Shown here: one piece after another, positions 1 through 7,272 of the stretch
How positions within the stretch are numbered: position 1 is the stretch's first letter
Layout: the number at the start of each line of letters is the position of its first letter
From: UBA2259 sp964543485
GTDB lineage: Bacteria; Patescibacteriota; Dojkabacteria; SC72
DNA length: 13,592 bases
Assembly (NCBI GenBank): GCA_964543485.1
Contig: CAZIYI010000012.1
Location: 1 to 13,592 of the forward strand
Direction: 5' to 3'
Made by a program: the position numbers and the translations under genes
The notes under the pieces: model-generated
What the model was told of the DNA's origin: nothing
Databases searched by the model: none
What the model saw: only the letters and a program-made list of their open reading frames with translations

Positions 1-78
1 TGGGGTGGATGATGGGAATTGAACCCACAACATTCGGTTCCACAAACCGATGCTCTAACCAATTGAGCTACATCCACC
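1..78 (-). tRNA. trnH: tRNA-His, anticodon GUG
   Basis: Read on the minus strand this folds as a full cloverleaf. A seven-pair acceptor stem (GTGGATG with CATCCAC) is extended by an encoded G at position -1 opposite discriminator C. The D arm is GCTC/GAGC, and the five-pair anticodon stem (TCGGT/ACCGA) carries the loop TTGTGGA, giving anticodon GTG. The T arm is GTGGG/CCCAT with loop TTCAATT, and CCA is genomically encoded at positions 1-3. The extra 5' G facing C73 is the classical identity element of histidine tRNA, which independently supports the anticodon reading. The 3' end coincides with the first base of the window, so what lies downstream is not visible. It lies 21 bases beyond the stop of the M16 peptidase gene on the same strand and appears to have its own promoter. 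Confidence 0.97.
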
Positions 79-88
79 ATATGAATAG

Positions 89-118
89 ATTATACCAGAC
101 TATTTCTTTTTCTGATAA
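89..118 (-). promoter_or_regulatory. Extended -10 promoter for tRNA-His
   Basis: On the minus strand, TGGTATAAT (89-97) is a perfect extended -10 element (TGn plus TATAAT). A weaker -35-like TTATCA lies at 113-118 with an 18-base spacer, inside the 3' end of the M16 peptidase gene. Transcription would start near base 82, only about four bases before the mature tRNA 5' end at 78. Identification is by motif only. Confidence 0.7.
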
Positions 119-1482
119 CTAATATTAAACTCTTTTTCAAAAGAGGATTCCTTTATTAAATCTCTCATCTCTTTATCATCCATATCACCCTCTATCCATA
201 TATGAGGAGGAGTTACTAATCTATCTCCTAAATATTTTTTAATATCAGAGATTTTTACTTTCTTTGCTTCTCTAATGGATATGTTTGTATTAAAAATATC
301 TGTTCCCTCAAAAAATGATGTTGCTGCCCCCTCTGCTAACTCTTCATTGAATTTAGTAGTCCTAGGGAAAATATATGTACTAATTACATCATCAAACCAC
401 TCTTTACCCTTTTTTGATTTTAAAAAATTCAAAGCTTTTGTGTAAAGAAGAATATATAACTCCTCCAAAGTCTTTTTAACCTTATCCTTCTCTGAAATAA
501 ACCTAAAACCATTCATATCATAACCATACGCTAAGCCCCCTGCTCTAAATGTAGAGAAATCATATATTAAACTTAATTTCTCTCTTAAAATATCATAAGC
601 CAACCAATCGAGTAATCTTGCATATATATATGCTGTAGCATACTGTTTGTAATCTGTCTTTTTCTCTGTCTTATCGAAATATATGAAAGAGATATTGATA
701 CCATTAGCCCTATCATCTGTAAATGTCCCTACCCTATATCTATTCTTAATTTCAATATCTCGAAAGCTATCCATCTCTGAAGGTTTAATCTTTTTAGAAA
801 TCTCCTCTAATTTCTTGATTACTGTACTCTTTAATTCTCCTTTACTTTGAATTGCAAAAACGCAATTACCAGTTACAAATCTTTTACTGTAATACTTTTC
901 TAAATCATCAACAGTTATCTTTTTAATTTCCTCTATCTCTCCAAGTACATCGTAAGTAAACTCATCTTGTATATCCTTGAAGAAGAAATCTAAACTTAAA
1001 AGGTAGGGATCTTTCTCTTTTTTAAGTTTTCTACTCTTTTCGGCTAAGATAATGCCTCTCTCTTTCTCCATCTGAGTACTAAACCTCTTTTTAGAAAAGG
1101 TTAGTAGATACTCTAATCGTTCTAATACTCTCAAATATCCTTTTTCATTTGAATTACATGTTAAGTAAATATTTTTTCTTGTTGTATTGGCATTTGTATA
1201 TATTGCCGGTTTATCTATACTACCCTGTTCGAACCTATCTATCTCAGATTTGTTTTTAAATATTCCGTTTGGATTAAAAAACATATGCTCTAAAAAATGT
1301 GCAGTACCATGAGGAACACCTTCTTTCGTTTCAAAACAGCTACCTGCTTTAAAAAGGATTGTAAAATTAAAATCAATTGTTGCAGGATTATCTAAGTGAA
1401 CAACTTTAATACCATTATCAGTTTCATATGTCTTGTATGTAATATTGTTATATCTATTTTTGAATTGTGATATTAATTTCAT
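100..1482 (-). CDS. M16 family zinc metallopeptidase (processing-peptidase-like)
   Basis: This is a member of the pitrilysin/mitochondrial-processing-peptidase family, which degrades or trims peptides in a closed two-domain chamber. Numbering from a possible GTG start at 1506, the inverted zinc motif HxxEH is H70, E73 and H74 (HFLEH), and the likely third zinc ligand is E156 in the ERGIILAE stretch. The 460-468 residues fit a single-chain M16B protein with one active and one inactive half. I see no signal peptide, so it is probably cytoplasmic. I prefer the ATG at 1482 (460 residues) because a -10-like TATACA ends six bases before it, which would give a leaderless mRNA, and no ribosome-binding site precedes either start. 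The gene diverges from the AlkD-like gene. The physiological substrate cannot be told. Confidence 0.9.
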   Translation of the reverse strand: MKLISQFKNRYNNITYKTYETDNGIKVVHLDNPATIDFNFTILFKAGSCFETKEGVPHGTAHFLEHMFFNPNGIFKNKSEIDRFEQGSIDKPAIYTNANTTRKNIYLTCNSNEKGYLRVLERLEYLLTFSKKRFSTQMEKERGIILAEKSRKLKKEKDPYLLSLDFFFKDIQDEFTYDVLGEIEEIKKITVDDLEKYYSKRFVTGNCVFAIQSKGELKSTVIKKLEEISKKIKPSEMDSFRDIEIKNRYRVGTFTDDRANGINISFIYFDKTEKKTDYKQYATAYIYARLLDWLAYDILREKLSLIYDFSTFRAGGLAYGYDMNGFRFISEKDKVKKTLEELYILLYTKALNFLKSKKGKEWFDDVISTYIFPRTTKFNEELAEGAATSFFEGTDIFNTNISIREAKKVKISDIKKYLGDRLVTPPHIWIEGDMDDKEMRDLIKESSFEKEFNISYQKKK

Positions 1483-1488
1483 ATATAC

Positions 1489-1496
1489 TGTATAAA
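1489..1496. promoter_or_regulatory. Overlapping divergent -10 elements between the M16 and AlkD-like genes
   Basis: The sequence TGTATAAA contains TATACA on the minus strand (1489-1494), six bases before the M16 ATG at 1482. It also contains TATAAA on the plus strand (1491-1496), about 20 bases before the AlkD-like ATG at 1516. The two -10 elements share four bases, as in symmetric bidirectional bacterial promoters. No good -35 element was found on either side (TTGTGA at 1465-1470 is 20 bases away), so this remains a motif-level call. Confidence 0.45.
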
Positions 1497-1515
1497 TATT
1501 ATTCACAAATTATAC

Positions 1516-2226
1516 ATGAATACAGCAAATTTCGTAAAAAAAGAATTAGAAAAATATTCTAGTAAAGGGAAGAAAGAAGTATTTGTTAGATTTTTTAAAA
1601 CAGGTAAAGGACAGTATGGAGAAGGAGATATGTTTTGGGGTATTACAGTACCAAATATTAGAGATGTCGCAAAGAGATATTTCAAAGATATATCTTTTGA
1701 AGAAGTAAAAGGATTGATAGAGAGTGAAATACATGAAATTAGGTTAACAGGATACATAATACTTACATATAAATATGAGAGAGGAGATAAAGAAGAGAAA
1801 GAGCGAGTATATGAGTTTTATATTAATAACCTTAATGGGTGTAATAACTGGGACATTGTAGATTTATCATGTTCTAAGATTATTGGTAACTACTTAGTAG
1901 AAAGTAAAAGTAAAAGAGATATTCTATATACCTTAATAAAGAGTAATAATTTATGGAAACAGAGAATATCTATTGTATCTACCTACTCTTTTATTAAACA
2001 AAACGATTTGAAGGATACTCTAAAAATATCAGAGATATTACTTAGTCATAAACATGATTTAATACATAAAGCAGTGGGATGGATGTTAAGAGAGGTAGGG
2101 AAGAAAGATATTGATGTATTAAGAGAATTTCTAAATGAAAATATTAAAGATATGCCTAGAACAACACTTAGATACGCTATTGAAAGAATGGATAAAAAGG
2201 AGAGAGATATCTATTTAAGTATGTAA
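1516..2226 (+). CDS. AlkD-like DNA alkylation repair protein (HEAT-repeat glycosylase)
   Basis: The 236-residue, all-helical protein matches the AlkC/AlkD family. These cytoplasmic DNA glycosylases excise N3- and N7-alkylated purines and start base-excision repair. The diagnostic stretch is NNWDIVD at 111-117: W112 and D116 have the same spacing as the catalytic-site Trp and Asp of Bacillus cereus AlkD. The LWKQR segment around 147-150 offers the DNA-backbone-contacting Arg, and GWMLRE (188-193) resembles the third aromatic site. The length is the family's usual one. There is no Shine-Dalgarno sequence before the ATG; the upstream 15 bases are AT-only apart from two C. It is divergent from the M16 gene and is followed by 99 non-coding bases holding the ABC transporter promoter, so it is probably monocistronic. 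Substrate range is inferred from family only. Confidence 0.9.
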   Translation: MNTANFVKKELEKYSSKGKKEVFVRFFKTGKGQYGEGDMFWGITVPNIRDVAKRYFKDISFEEVKGLIESEIHEIRLTGYIILTYKYERGDKEEKERVYEFYINNLNGCNNWDIVDLSCSKIIGNYLVESKSKRDILYTLIKSNNLWKQRISIVSTYSFIKQNDLKDTLKISEILLSHKHDLIHKAVGWMLREVGKKDIDVLREFLNENIKDMPRTTLRYAIERMDKKERDIYLSM

Positions 2227-2269
2227 TTTCCTGCTATATTATATCAGAACTTATGCCCTGTTCACAATA

Positions 2270-2299
2270 TTGACTCATTTTAGGTGTTACTGTTACAAT
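2270..2299 (+). promoter_or_regulatory. Sigma-70-type promoter for the ABC transporter gene
   Basis: TTGACT (2270-2275) and TACAAT (2294-2299) are separated by 18 bases. Each differs from the consensus at one position. Start of transcription would be near 2306, leaving a leader of about 20 bases without a Shine-Dalgarno sequence before the ATG at 2326. The 99-base gap 2227-2325 holds nothing else I recognise. Confidence 0.65.
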
Positions 2300-2325
2300 A
2301 TGCTTTAACATAAGACCTTTCTAGT

Positions 2326-4140
2326 ATGTCTAAAAAAAAGAAAAGTTTAACATTAAAAGATTATTTTCAAATTTCATTATGGTCGTTAAAGATTAATTGG
2401 GAGATATCTCCTTTTATCACGGTTGTATATTTTATCACTACGATTTTTAATAATATAAACAGTATCCTCTATTCTTTTGTAATTGGAGTTATTATTGATA
2501 CATTAATAAAGCTTTCGAATGAAAGTATAAGAGATATAAGTAGTTTAATACCCTTAATATTTTATCTTGGAGGTATAGAGCTTTTAGTAATCATATCTAA
2601 TTCTCTATCTAGATATTGTAATCGTTTTAAACGAAGGTTAACTAGATCTTACCTTTCTCGTTTTGAATATGAGAAAATTAATGAATTAGGAGTTCAGACT
2701 ATACAGCTTCCAGAAGTAACCAGTAAAATGCAGATAACTCATGATTGGTTATGGAACATTCCAGATGTAAGTGAGATCATAGTGGACTTAGTATCTTCTT
2801 TGATAAGAGCAATTATTGCGGGGATAATTGTTTTCCGATTTTCTCCTTGGATTAGTTTGGCCATTTTACTTGTTTCAATACTGTCATATTTCCAAAAGAA
2901 AGTTTATCTTAAAAAAGATTTTGAATGGCAAACATCAGAAAAAAATGTTGAATTAACAAAGAAAACTTGGTGGATACAACATTCTCTTGTAAGTTCTGAT
3001 CAAATTGATGAAATATCTTTAGTTGGTGGTTTTAGATTTTTTGACAAAAAATTCCGTGATTTTTTTGATTACTTTAATAAAGGTTTTGATAAAATATTAA
3101 AGAAAGAGGGTATTTCCGGGTTTGGAATTGAGATTTTAAATCTCTTAGTAATACTTGGTGGTTCAATACAAGTATTCTTTATGGTTTTAAAACAGAGTAT
3201 ATCCATTGGACAAACGACATTTTTTCTAGGTACTATTAAAAATTTTTATGGTGGAATCTCAGGATTGTTTTCTAATATAATATATCTTAGGGATATTGTC
3301 TTAAAAGTAAAAGAAGTATACGAATTTTTCAATATGGAGTCTGCAATAGTAGATGGAAATACGAAGCTTGAGAGATTGATTACACCTCCATCCATTGAGA
3401 TAAATAATATAACGTTTAAATATCCAAATTCAGAAAGAAGTATATTTAAGAATTTTTCTTTAATTATACACTCTGGTGAAAAGCTCGCGATAGTAGGAGA
3501 AAATGGTGCAGGAAAATCGACTTTAGTTAAACTTCTTTGTAGAATTTATGATCCTCAGAAAGGTGCAATATTAATAAATGGAATAAATCTTAAAGAGCTT
3601 TCTATGAATGATTGGTATAAAAACATAGGAGTACTTTTCCAAGATTTTAATTTTTATGGAAATTTAACCGCTGGAGAAAATATATATATAGGAAAGTCTG
3701 TTAAAAAATTAGATATGAAAAAAATCAAAATTGCTGCTAAAAATGCTGATGCCCATGATTTTATAATCAAGTATAAAAATGGTTACGATACAATTATGAA
3801 TGAAAAATTTAAGAATGGTATTAGACCAAGTAATGGTCAGCAACAAAAAATTGCTATTGCTAGATTCTTTTACAGAGATGCTCCTTTCGCTATATTTGAT
3901 GAACCTACATCAGCAATAGATGCTGGTTCGGAGTATAAAATATTCAATAGAATATATAAATTCTTCACTAATAAAACAGTAGTAATTATCTCTCACAGAT
4001 TCTCAACGGTTAGAAGTGCAGATAGAATCATCGTTATTAGAGATGGGAAAATAATTGAAGAGGGTACACATAAACAGCTTATTGAATTAAATAAAATATA
4101 CGCTGATAATTTTAGAAAACAGGCAGAAGGGTATAACTAA
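2326..4140 (+). CDS. ABC exporter, fused transmembrane and ATP-binding domains
   Basis: This is a 604-residue type IV (MsbA/HlyB-like) half-transporter that should dimerise in the cytoplasmic membrane and export a substrate using ATP. About six membrane spans fall in residues 27-320, with hydrophobic runs near 30-57, 74-91, 150-190 and 265-310. The nucleotide-binding domain follows: Walker A GENGAGKST at 391-399, Q-loop Gln at 439, signature SNGQQ at 502-506, Walker B FAIFDE ending in catalytic E526, and H-loop H557 in ISHR. The signature departs from the LSGGQ consensus but keeps the central Gly-Gln. All catalytic residues are present, so it should be active. It has its own promoter and no obvious partner subunit. 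It contains several CGN arginine codons, which are scarcer in its neighbours; this is a weak hint of separate origin. The substrate (lipid, peptide or drug) is unknown. Confidence 0.93.
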   Translation: MSKKKKSLTLKDYFQISLWSLKINWEISPFITVVYFITTIFNNINSILYSFVIGVIIDTLIKLSNESIRDISSLIPLIFYLGGIELLVIISNSLSRYCNRFKRRLTRSYLSRFEYEKINELGVQTIQLPEVTSKMQITHDWLWNIPDVSEIIVDLVSSLIRAIIAGIIVFRFSPWISLAILLVSILSYFQKKVYLKKDFEWQTSEKNVELTKKTWWIQHSLVSSDQIDEISLVGGFRFFDKKFRDFFDYFNKGFDKILKKEGISGFGIEILNLLVILGGSIQVFFMVLKQSISIGQTTFFLGTIKNFYGGISGLFSNIIYLRDIVLKVKEVYEFFNMESAIVDGNTKLERLITPPSIEINNITFKYPNSERSIFKNFSLIIHSGEKLAIVGENGAGKSTLVKLLCRIYDPQKGAILINGINLKELSMNDWYKNIGVLFQDFNFYGNLTAGENIYIGKSVKKLDMKKIKIAAKNADAHDFIIKYKNGYDTIMNEKFKNGIRPSNGQQQKIAIARFFYRDAPFAIFDEPTSAIDAGSEYKIFNRIYKFFTNKTVVIISHRFSTVRSADRIIVIRDGKIIEEGTHKQLIELNKIYADNFRKQAEGYN

Positions 4141-4190
4141 TAGTAAAAAACTGATAAAGTATTCTCTATTAATTTGTACATATTTTAAAA

Positions 4191-4895
4191 ATGTTTAAAA
4201 CAATATTAATATCTTTAGCAATAACCTTTATTTCTTTTCAAGGGGTATATGCATATACCAATGATGAAGTATCTAGTCACAATACTCCCTCAGATTGTTG
4301 GGTAGTATTTGAAGAGAAGGTATATGATTTAACAGAGTATCTTAACCAACATGATGTATATTTAGATATTCGTGAGTGGTGTGGATTAGATATGACCCAA
4401 GACTTTATAACTAAAGCAGGTATAGGAATAGATCATAAGTATAGTAGCTATTCTTTGCTTGAGCAGTATTACATTGGTGATATTACAGATGAGCAAAAAG
4501 TTGTATTATACAACGATACTCAGCAGACATCTGTAACTAATGATACTAGTGCTGAAAAGAAAGTTGTTAATTCTAACCCTTACAATCTAGTTGTCCCCCT
4601 ACTCTTATCAATCTCTCTATACTGGATTCCCTACATAATGATTAAGAAAAGTAATCCAGGAGGTATTAAGAAATTTAACGCATTCTGGAATTCTGTTTTA
4701 ATATTTTTACTTGTAGTCCCTGCACTAGGATTTGGTATATACATGATACTTAGATACAAAGTTCCTTCGCTATGGAATACCAATTTTAATTTTATGTATT
4801 GGCATGTAGAGCTATCATTAGCAATGGGAATACTAGGTATAAATCACTTCTTACAAAGATTAAAAATATATTTCTCTCAAGTTAAGAAAAATTAG
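4191..4895 (+). CDS. Cytochrome b5-like heme-binding membrane protein
   Basis: A hydrophobic N-terminus (residues 1-21, ending in YAY) looks like a signal peptide. Residues 22-98 match the cytochrome b5 heme/steroid-binding fold, with conserved YTNDEVSSHN, CWVV, KVYDLTEYL and, at the end, YYIGDI. The expected axial heme histidines are H54 and H82. The usual HPGG loop after the first His is replaced by HDVYLD, and C36 and C64 could form a disulfide outside the membrane. After a polar linker (100-128) come three membrane spans (about 132-152, 166-188, 200-222), the last containing H205 and H219, which might hold a second heme. It is probably an electron carrier at the outer membrane face; its partners are unknown. 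No ribosome-binding site precedes the ATG; AT-rich TACATA/TATTTT sequence 4-8 bases upstream may make it leaderless. Confidence 0.8.
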   Translation: MFKTILISLAITFISFQGVYAYTNDEVSSHNTPSDCWVVFEEKVYDLTEYLNQHDVYLDIREWCGLDMTQDFITKAGIGIDHKYSSYSLLEQYYIGDITDEQKVVLYNDTQQTSVTNDTSAEKKVVNSNPYNLVVPLLLSISLYWIPYIMIKKSNPGGIKKFNAFWNSVLIFLLVVPALGFGIYMILRYKVPSLWNTNFNFMYWHVELSLAMGILGINHFLQRLKIYFSQVKKN

Positions 4896-4906
4896 AACAA
4901 AGATAT

Positions 4907-4935
4907 TTGATATTTTTTTCAACATTATTTATACT
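4907..4935 (+). promoter_or_regulatory. Sigma-70-type promoter for lemA
   Basis: TTGATA (4907-4912) and TATACT (4930-4935) have an ideal 17-base spacer. Each hexamer has one mismatch to consensus. Transcription would start near 4942, leaving about 23 bases of leader (T- and A-rich, no Shine-Dalgarno) before the ATG at 4965. It probably also drives the DUF2207 gene and the JAMM-like gene, which follow at gaps of 10 and 18 bases. Confidence 0.65.
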
Positions 4936-4964
4936 TTTATTGTTAATTTATTAAATTTTTTCAA

Positions 4965-5516
4965 ATGGAGTATGCAATTGGAATATTAATATTAGTTGGT
5001 ATATTAGTAATTTATATAATCTCTCTTAACAATACGCTTGTTAAGATGAAATTAACTGTAAATGAGGCAATAGCGGATATCGAGACCTTTTTGAAACAAA
5101 GATACGATATGATTCCAAATCTTGTTGAAACAGTAAAGGGATATGCTAAGCATGAAAAAGAAATATTTGAGAATGTTTCAGAATTAAGATCTAAAGCAAT
5201 GAGTGCAGGGAGTGTTGAAGAAAAGATTAAATTGGAGGGAGAGCTTCAGAAAGGGATATCGAAAATATTCGCTATAGCAGAAAGCTACCCTGAATTAAAA
5301 GCAAATGAGAATTTCTTAAATCTTCAAGCAAATCTTAAAGATATGGAAGATGAAATACAGAAATCAAGAAGATTTTACAACGGAACTGTAAGAGACTTTA
5401 ATACTAAGATACAGGTATTTCCAAATAATATAATTGTTGGAATATTGGGCTTTAAAGCATTTCCATTCTTTGAGGCAACAGAAGAAGAAAAAAAGAATGT
5501 TGAGGTTAAGTTCTAA
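4965..5516 (+). CDS. lemA: LemA family membrane-anchored protein
   Basis: The 183 residues have the typical LemA layout: one N-terminal membrane helix (about 3-21) with a very short external tail, then a helical-bundle domain in the cytoplasm. Family signatures are clear: LKQRYDMIPNLVETVKGY at 43-60, ESYPELKAN at 106-114 followed by LNLQ, and SRRFYN at 134-139 with DFN at 144-146. LemA proteins are widespread; their biochemical role is poorly defined, though one was named as a Listeria antigen. Genetic linkage with DUF2207 or TPM-domain membrane proteins carrying glycine-rich tails is common, and it is seen here: the DUF2207 gene starts 10 bases after the lemA stop. A good promoter lies 23-60 bases upstream. 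Nothing is truncated. Confidence 0.95.
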   Translation: MEYAIGILILVGILVIYIISLNNTLVKMKLTVNEAIADIETFLKQRYDMIPNLVETVKGYAKHEKEIFENVSELRSKAMSAGSVEEKIKLEGELQKGISKIFAIAESYPELKANENFLNLQANLKDMEDEIQKSRRFYNGTVRDFNTKIQVFPNNIIVGILGFKAFPFFEATEEEKKNVEVKF

Positions 5517-5526
5517 CTTAGTTAGG

Positions 5527-7254
5527 ATGAAGAAATTTAAATCATTATTTATTCTCTTAGGAATACTCCTATTCATTACGCCCATATATGCACAAGAAGA
5601 TGAGAGGATATTAGAGTTTACTAGTGATATTGTGGTCAATAGTGATGCAAGTATTGATATTAAAGAAACCATTCAATTTAGACCCTCTACAACAGTTCTT
5701 AGACACGGATTAGAGTGGAGAATACCATATATATATTCCCTGAATGCTTTTAAAAGAGCTACTAAATTAGATATAAATAGTGTTACATACTACCCATTAT
5801 TAAATCCAGAACTTAAAACACTTAATAAATACTCCAGAAATGATGAAAATGGATGGGCTATATTGCGAATTGGAGATGCAGATACATATATAAATGGTAC
5901 CTATGTATACGAAATTGATTACACATTGAAATATTCAGGCATCTCGTATTTTGATGAAAATGATGAGGTATATCTAAATGTTATTGGTCCTGGTTGGAAT
6001 ATTCCAATTGAAAATGCATCTGCAAATGTACAACTCCCTGGTGAAATACTAGAGTTAGTATGTTTTACGGGTCCAGATGGATCACAATTACAAGATTGTA
6101 CAATGGTTAAAGATACAGAGAGTAGTTTTACTGTTAAACCAAATAGTACATTAAATGCCTATGAAGGATATACTTTTGCTGTTAAGCTTCCTAAGGGTAG
6201 TATAGAGGATACTACTAAACAACAGATACTACTTGGAATATTAGCTAATATTGGAATACTCCTTCCAATTCCTGTTGGTATCTATCTTTTTGGATTTCTA
6301 AGAAAAAAATACAAAAATGAGAAACTAACAGTAATTCCATATTACGAACCTGACAAAGATATGGATTCTCTATTTGCAGCTACATTATTAAGTCCTGTAT
6401 ATAAACCGAAAAATATTTCTGCAGCAATTATAGAATTAGCTACAAAAGGATATTTTAAAATTAGAGAGTATGAGAAGAAGAAGTTCGAATTTATAAAAAG
6501 TGATAAAAATACAGATGATTTACCTGTGTATCTTAAAAAAATAGTTGAGACTATCTTTGGATCTGGTGATGTTGTTCAAATGAACAAATTAACATCTTTT
6601 TATGAAACTTCTACTAAAGCATACACTCTTTGCTTAGCTTCTCTTAAAGAACAAAAAATAATTGATAAAAATAAACATAGGATGAAATCTGGATTAAATA
6701 TTGTTCCTGTTATTATAATCTTATTTACTGTTCTTTGTTCATCTTTCTTTATACTTACAGCAACAATTGGTTGGTTAATAGGTATTATAATTTCCTTAAC
6801 CTTACTTTTTATCTTTGGATTCAGTATAGATACAAAAACTTCTAAAGGAAATGAAATATATCATAAACTTCTTGGATTAAAACTGTATATTAACACTGCT
6901 GAAAAACATAGAATAGAGTTTCATAATGATCCTCAGAAATATATTGGAGTATTTGAAAAATTACTCCCATATGCAATGATATTTGGTTTAGAAAAGAAAT
7001 GGGCTAATGAATTTAAAGACATATATATACAAAATCCTGATTGGTATGAAGGAGATTTCACTACATTTAATTCTTTCTACTTAGTTAATTCTTTAGGTAG
7101 TTTTAATAATTCTATGGTAGGAAAATCCTCTCCGCCCTCAAGCTATAGTAGCGGAAGTTTTAGATCGGGTGGTTGGAGTTCAGGTGGTTCAGGGTTTGGA
7201 GGTGGAGGAAGCTCTGGAGGTGGTGGAGGTGGTTCTGGTGGTGGTGGATGGTAA
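5527..7254 (+). CDS. DUF2207 membrane protein with glycine-rich C-terminus
   Basis: The protein has 575 residues from the ATG at 5527. I chose this start because it begins a clear signal peptide (MKKFKSLFILLGILLF, cut after about IYAQ at 23), whereas upstream codons overlap lemA. Residues 24-225 form the extracellular beta-rich DUF2207 domain, with typical GLEWRIPY and GPGWNIPIE stretches. A membrane span lies at about 235-257, followed by a cytoplasmic part (258-388) with winged-helix-like features such as AAIIELATKGYFKI. Two further spans fall at 390-432. The tail from about 543 is almost all Gly, Ser and Trp and ends in GGGGW, as in many family members. Function is not established; the family often accompanies LemA, suggesting an envelope complex. 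It lies in an operon with lemA upstream and the JAMM-like gene downstream. Confidence 0.92.
   Translation: MKKFKSLFILLGILLFITPIYAQEDERILEFTSDIVVNSDASIDIKETIQFRPSTTVLRHGLEWRIPYIYSLNAFKRATKLDINSVTYYPLLNPELKTLNKYSRNDENGWAILRIGDADTYINGTYVYEIDYTLKYSGISYFDENDEVYLNVIGPGWNIPIENASANVQLPGEILELVCFTGPDGSQLQDCTMVKDTESSFTVKPNSTLNAYEGYTFAVKLPKGSIEDTTKQQILLGILANIGILLPIPVGIYLFGFLRKKYKNEKLTVIPYYEPDKDMDSLFAATLLSPVYKPKNISAAIIELATKGYFKIREYEKKKFEFIKSDKNTDDLPVYLKKIVETIFGSGDVVQMNKLTSFYETSTKAYTLCLASLKEQKIIDKNKHRMKSGLNIVPVIIILFTVLCSSFFILTATIGWLIGIIISLTLLFIFGFSIDTKTSKGNEIYHKLLGLKLYINTAEKHRIEFHNDPQKYIGVFEKLLPYAMIFGLEKKWANEFKDIYIQNPDWYEGDFTTFNSFYLVNSLGSFNNSMVGKSSPPSSYSSGSFRSGGWSSGGSGFGGGGSSGGGGGGSGGGGW
7194..7251 (+). 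repeat. Low-complexity GGN-rich tract encoding a polyglycine tail
   Basis: This is a run of imperfect GGT/GGA triplets inside the 3' end of the DUF2207 gene. It is by far the most G-rich stretch of an otherwise AT-rich window. It encodes the Gly/Ser tail and could be prone to slippage in steps of three. Confidence 0.85.
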
Positions 7255-7272
7255 TATTTAATAATTAAGAAT

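Noticed and set aside
1503..1757. Open frames on the minus strand inside the AlkD-like gene
   Set aside because: The plus-strand frame carries the AlkD catalytic motif over 236 residues; the antisense frames are low-complexity shadows.
2227..2325. A small gene or RNA in the 99-base gap before the ABC transporter
   Set aside because: No open frame or stable hairpin was found; the gap is accounted for by the transporter's promoter and leader.
4902..4919. Possible intrinsic terminator after the cytochrome b5-like gene (short ATAT stem followed by a T run)
   Set aside because: The stem would be only four or five A-T pairs with no G-C, so it is not stable enough, and the same bases form the -35 of the lemA promoter.
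5434..5526. Longer start for the DUF2207 gene overlapping the end of lemA
   Set aside because: The extra 31 residues are out-of-frame lemA sequence, and the ATG at 5527 begins a textbook signal peptide.
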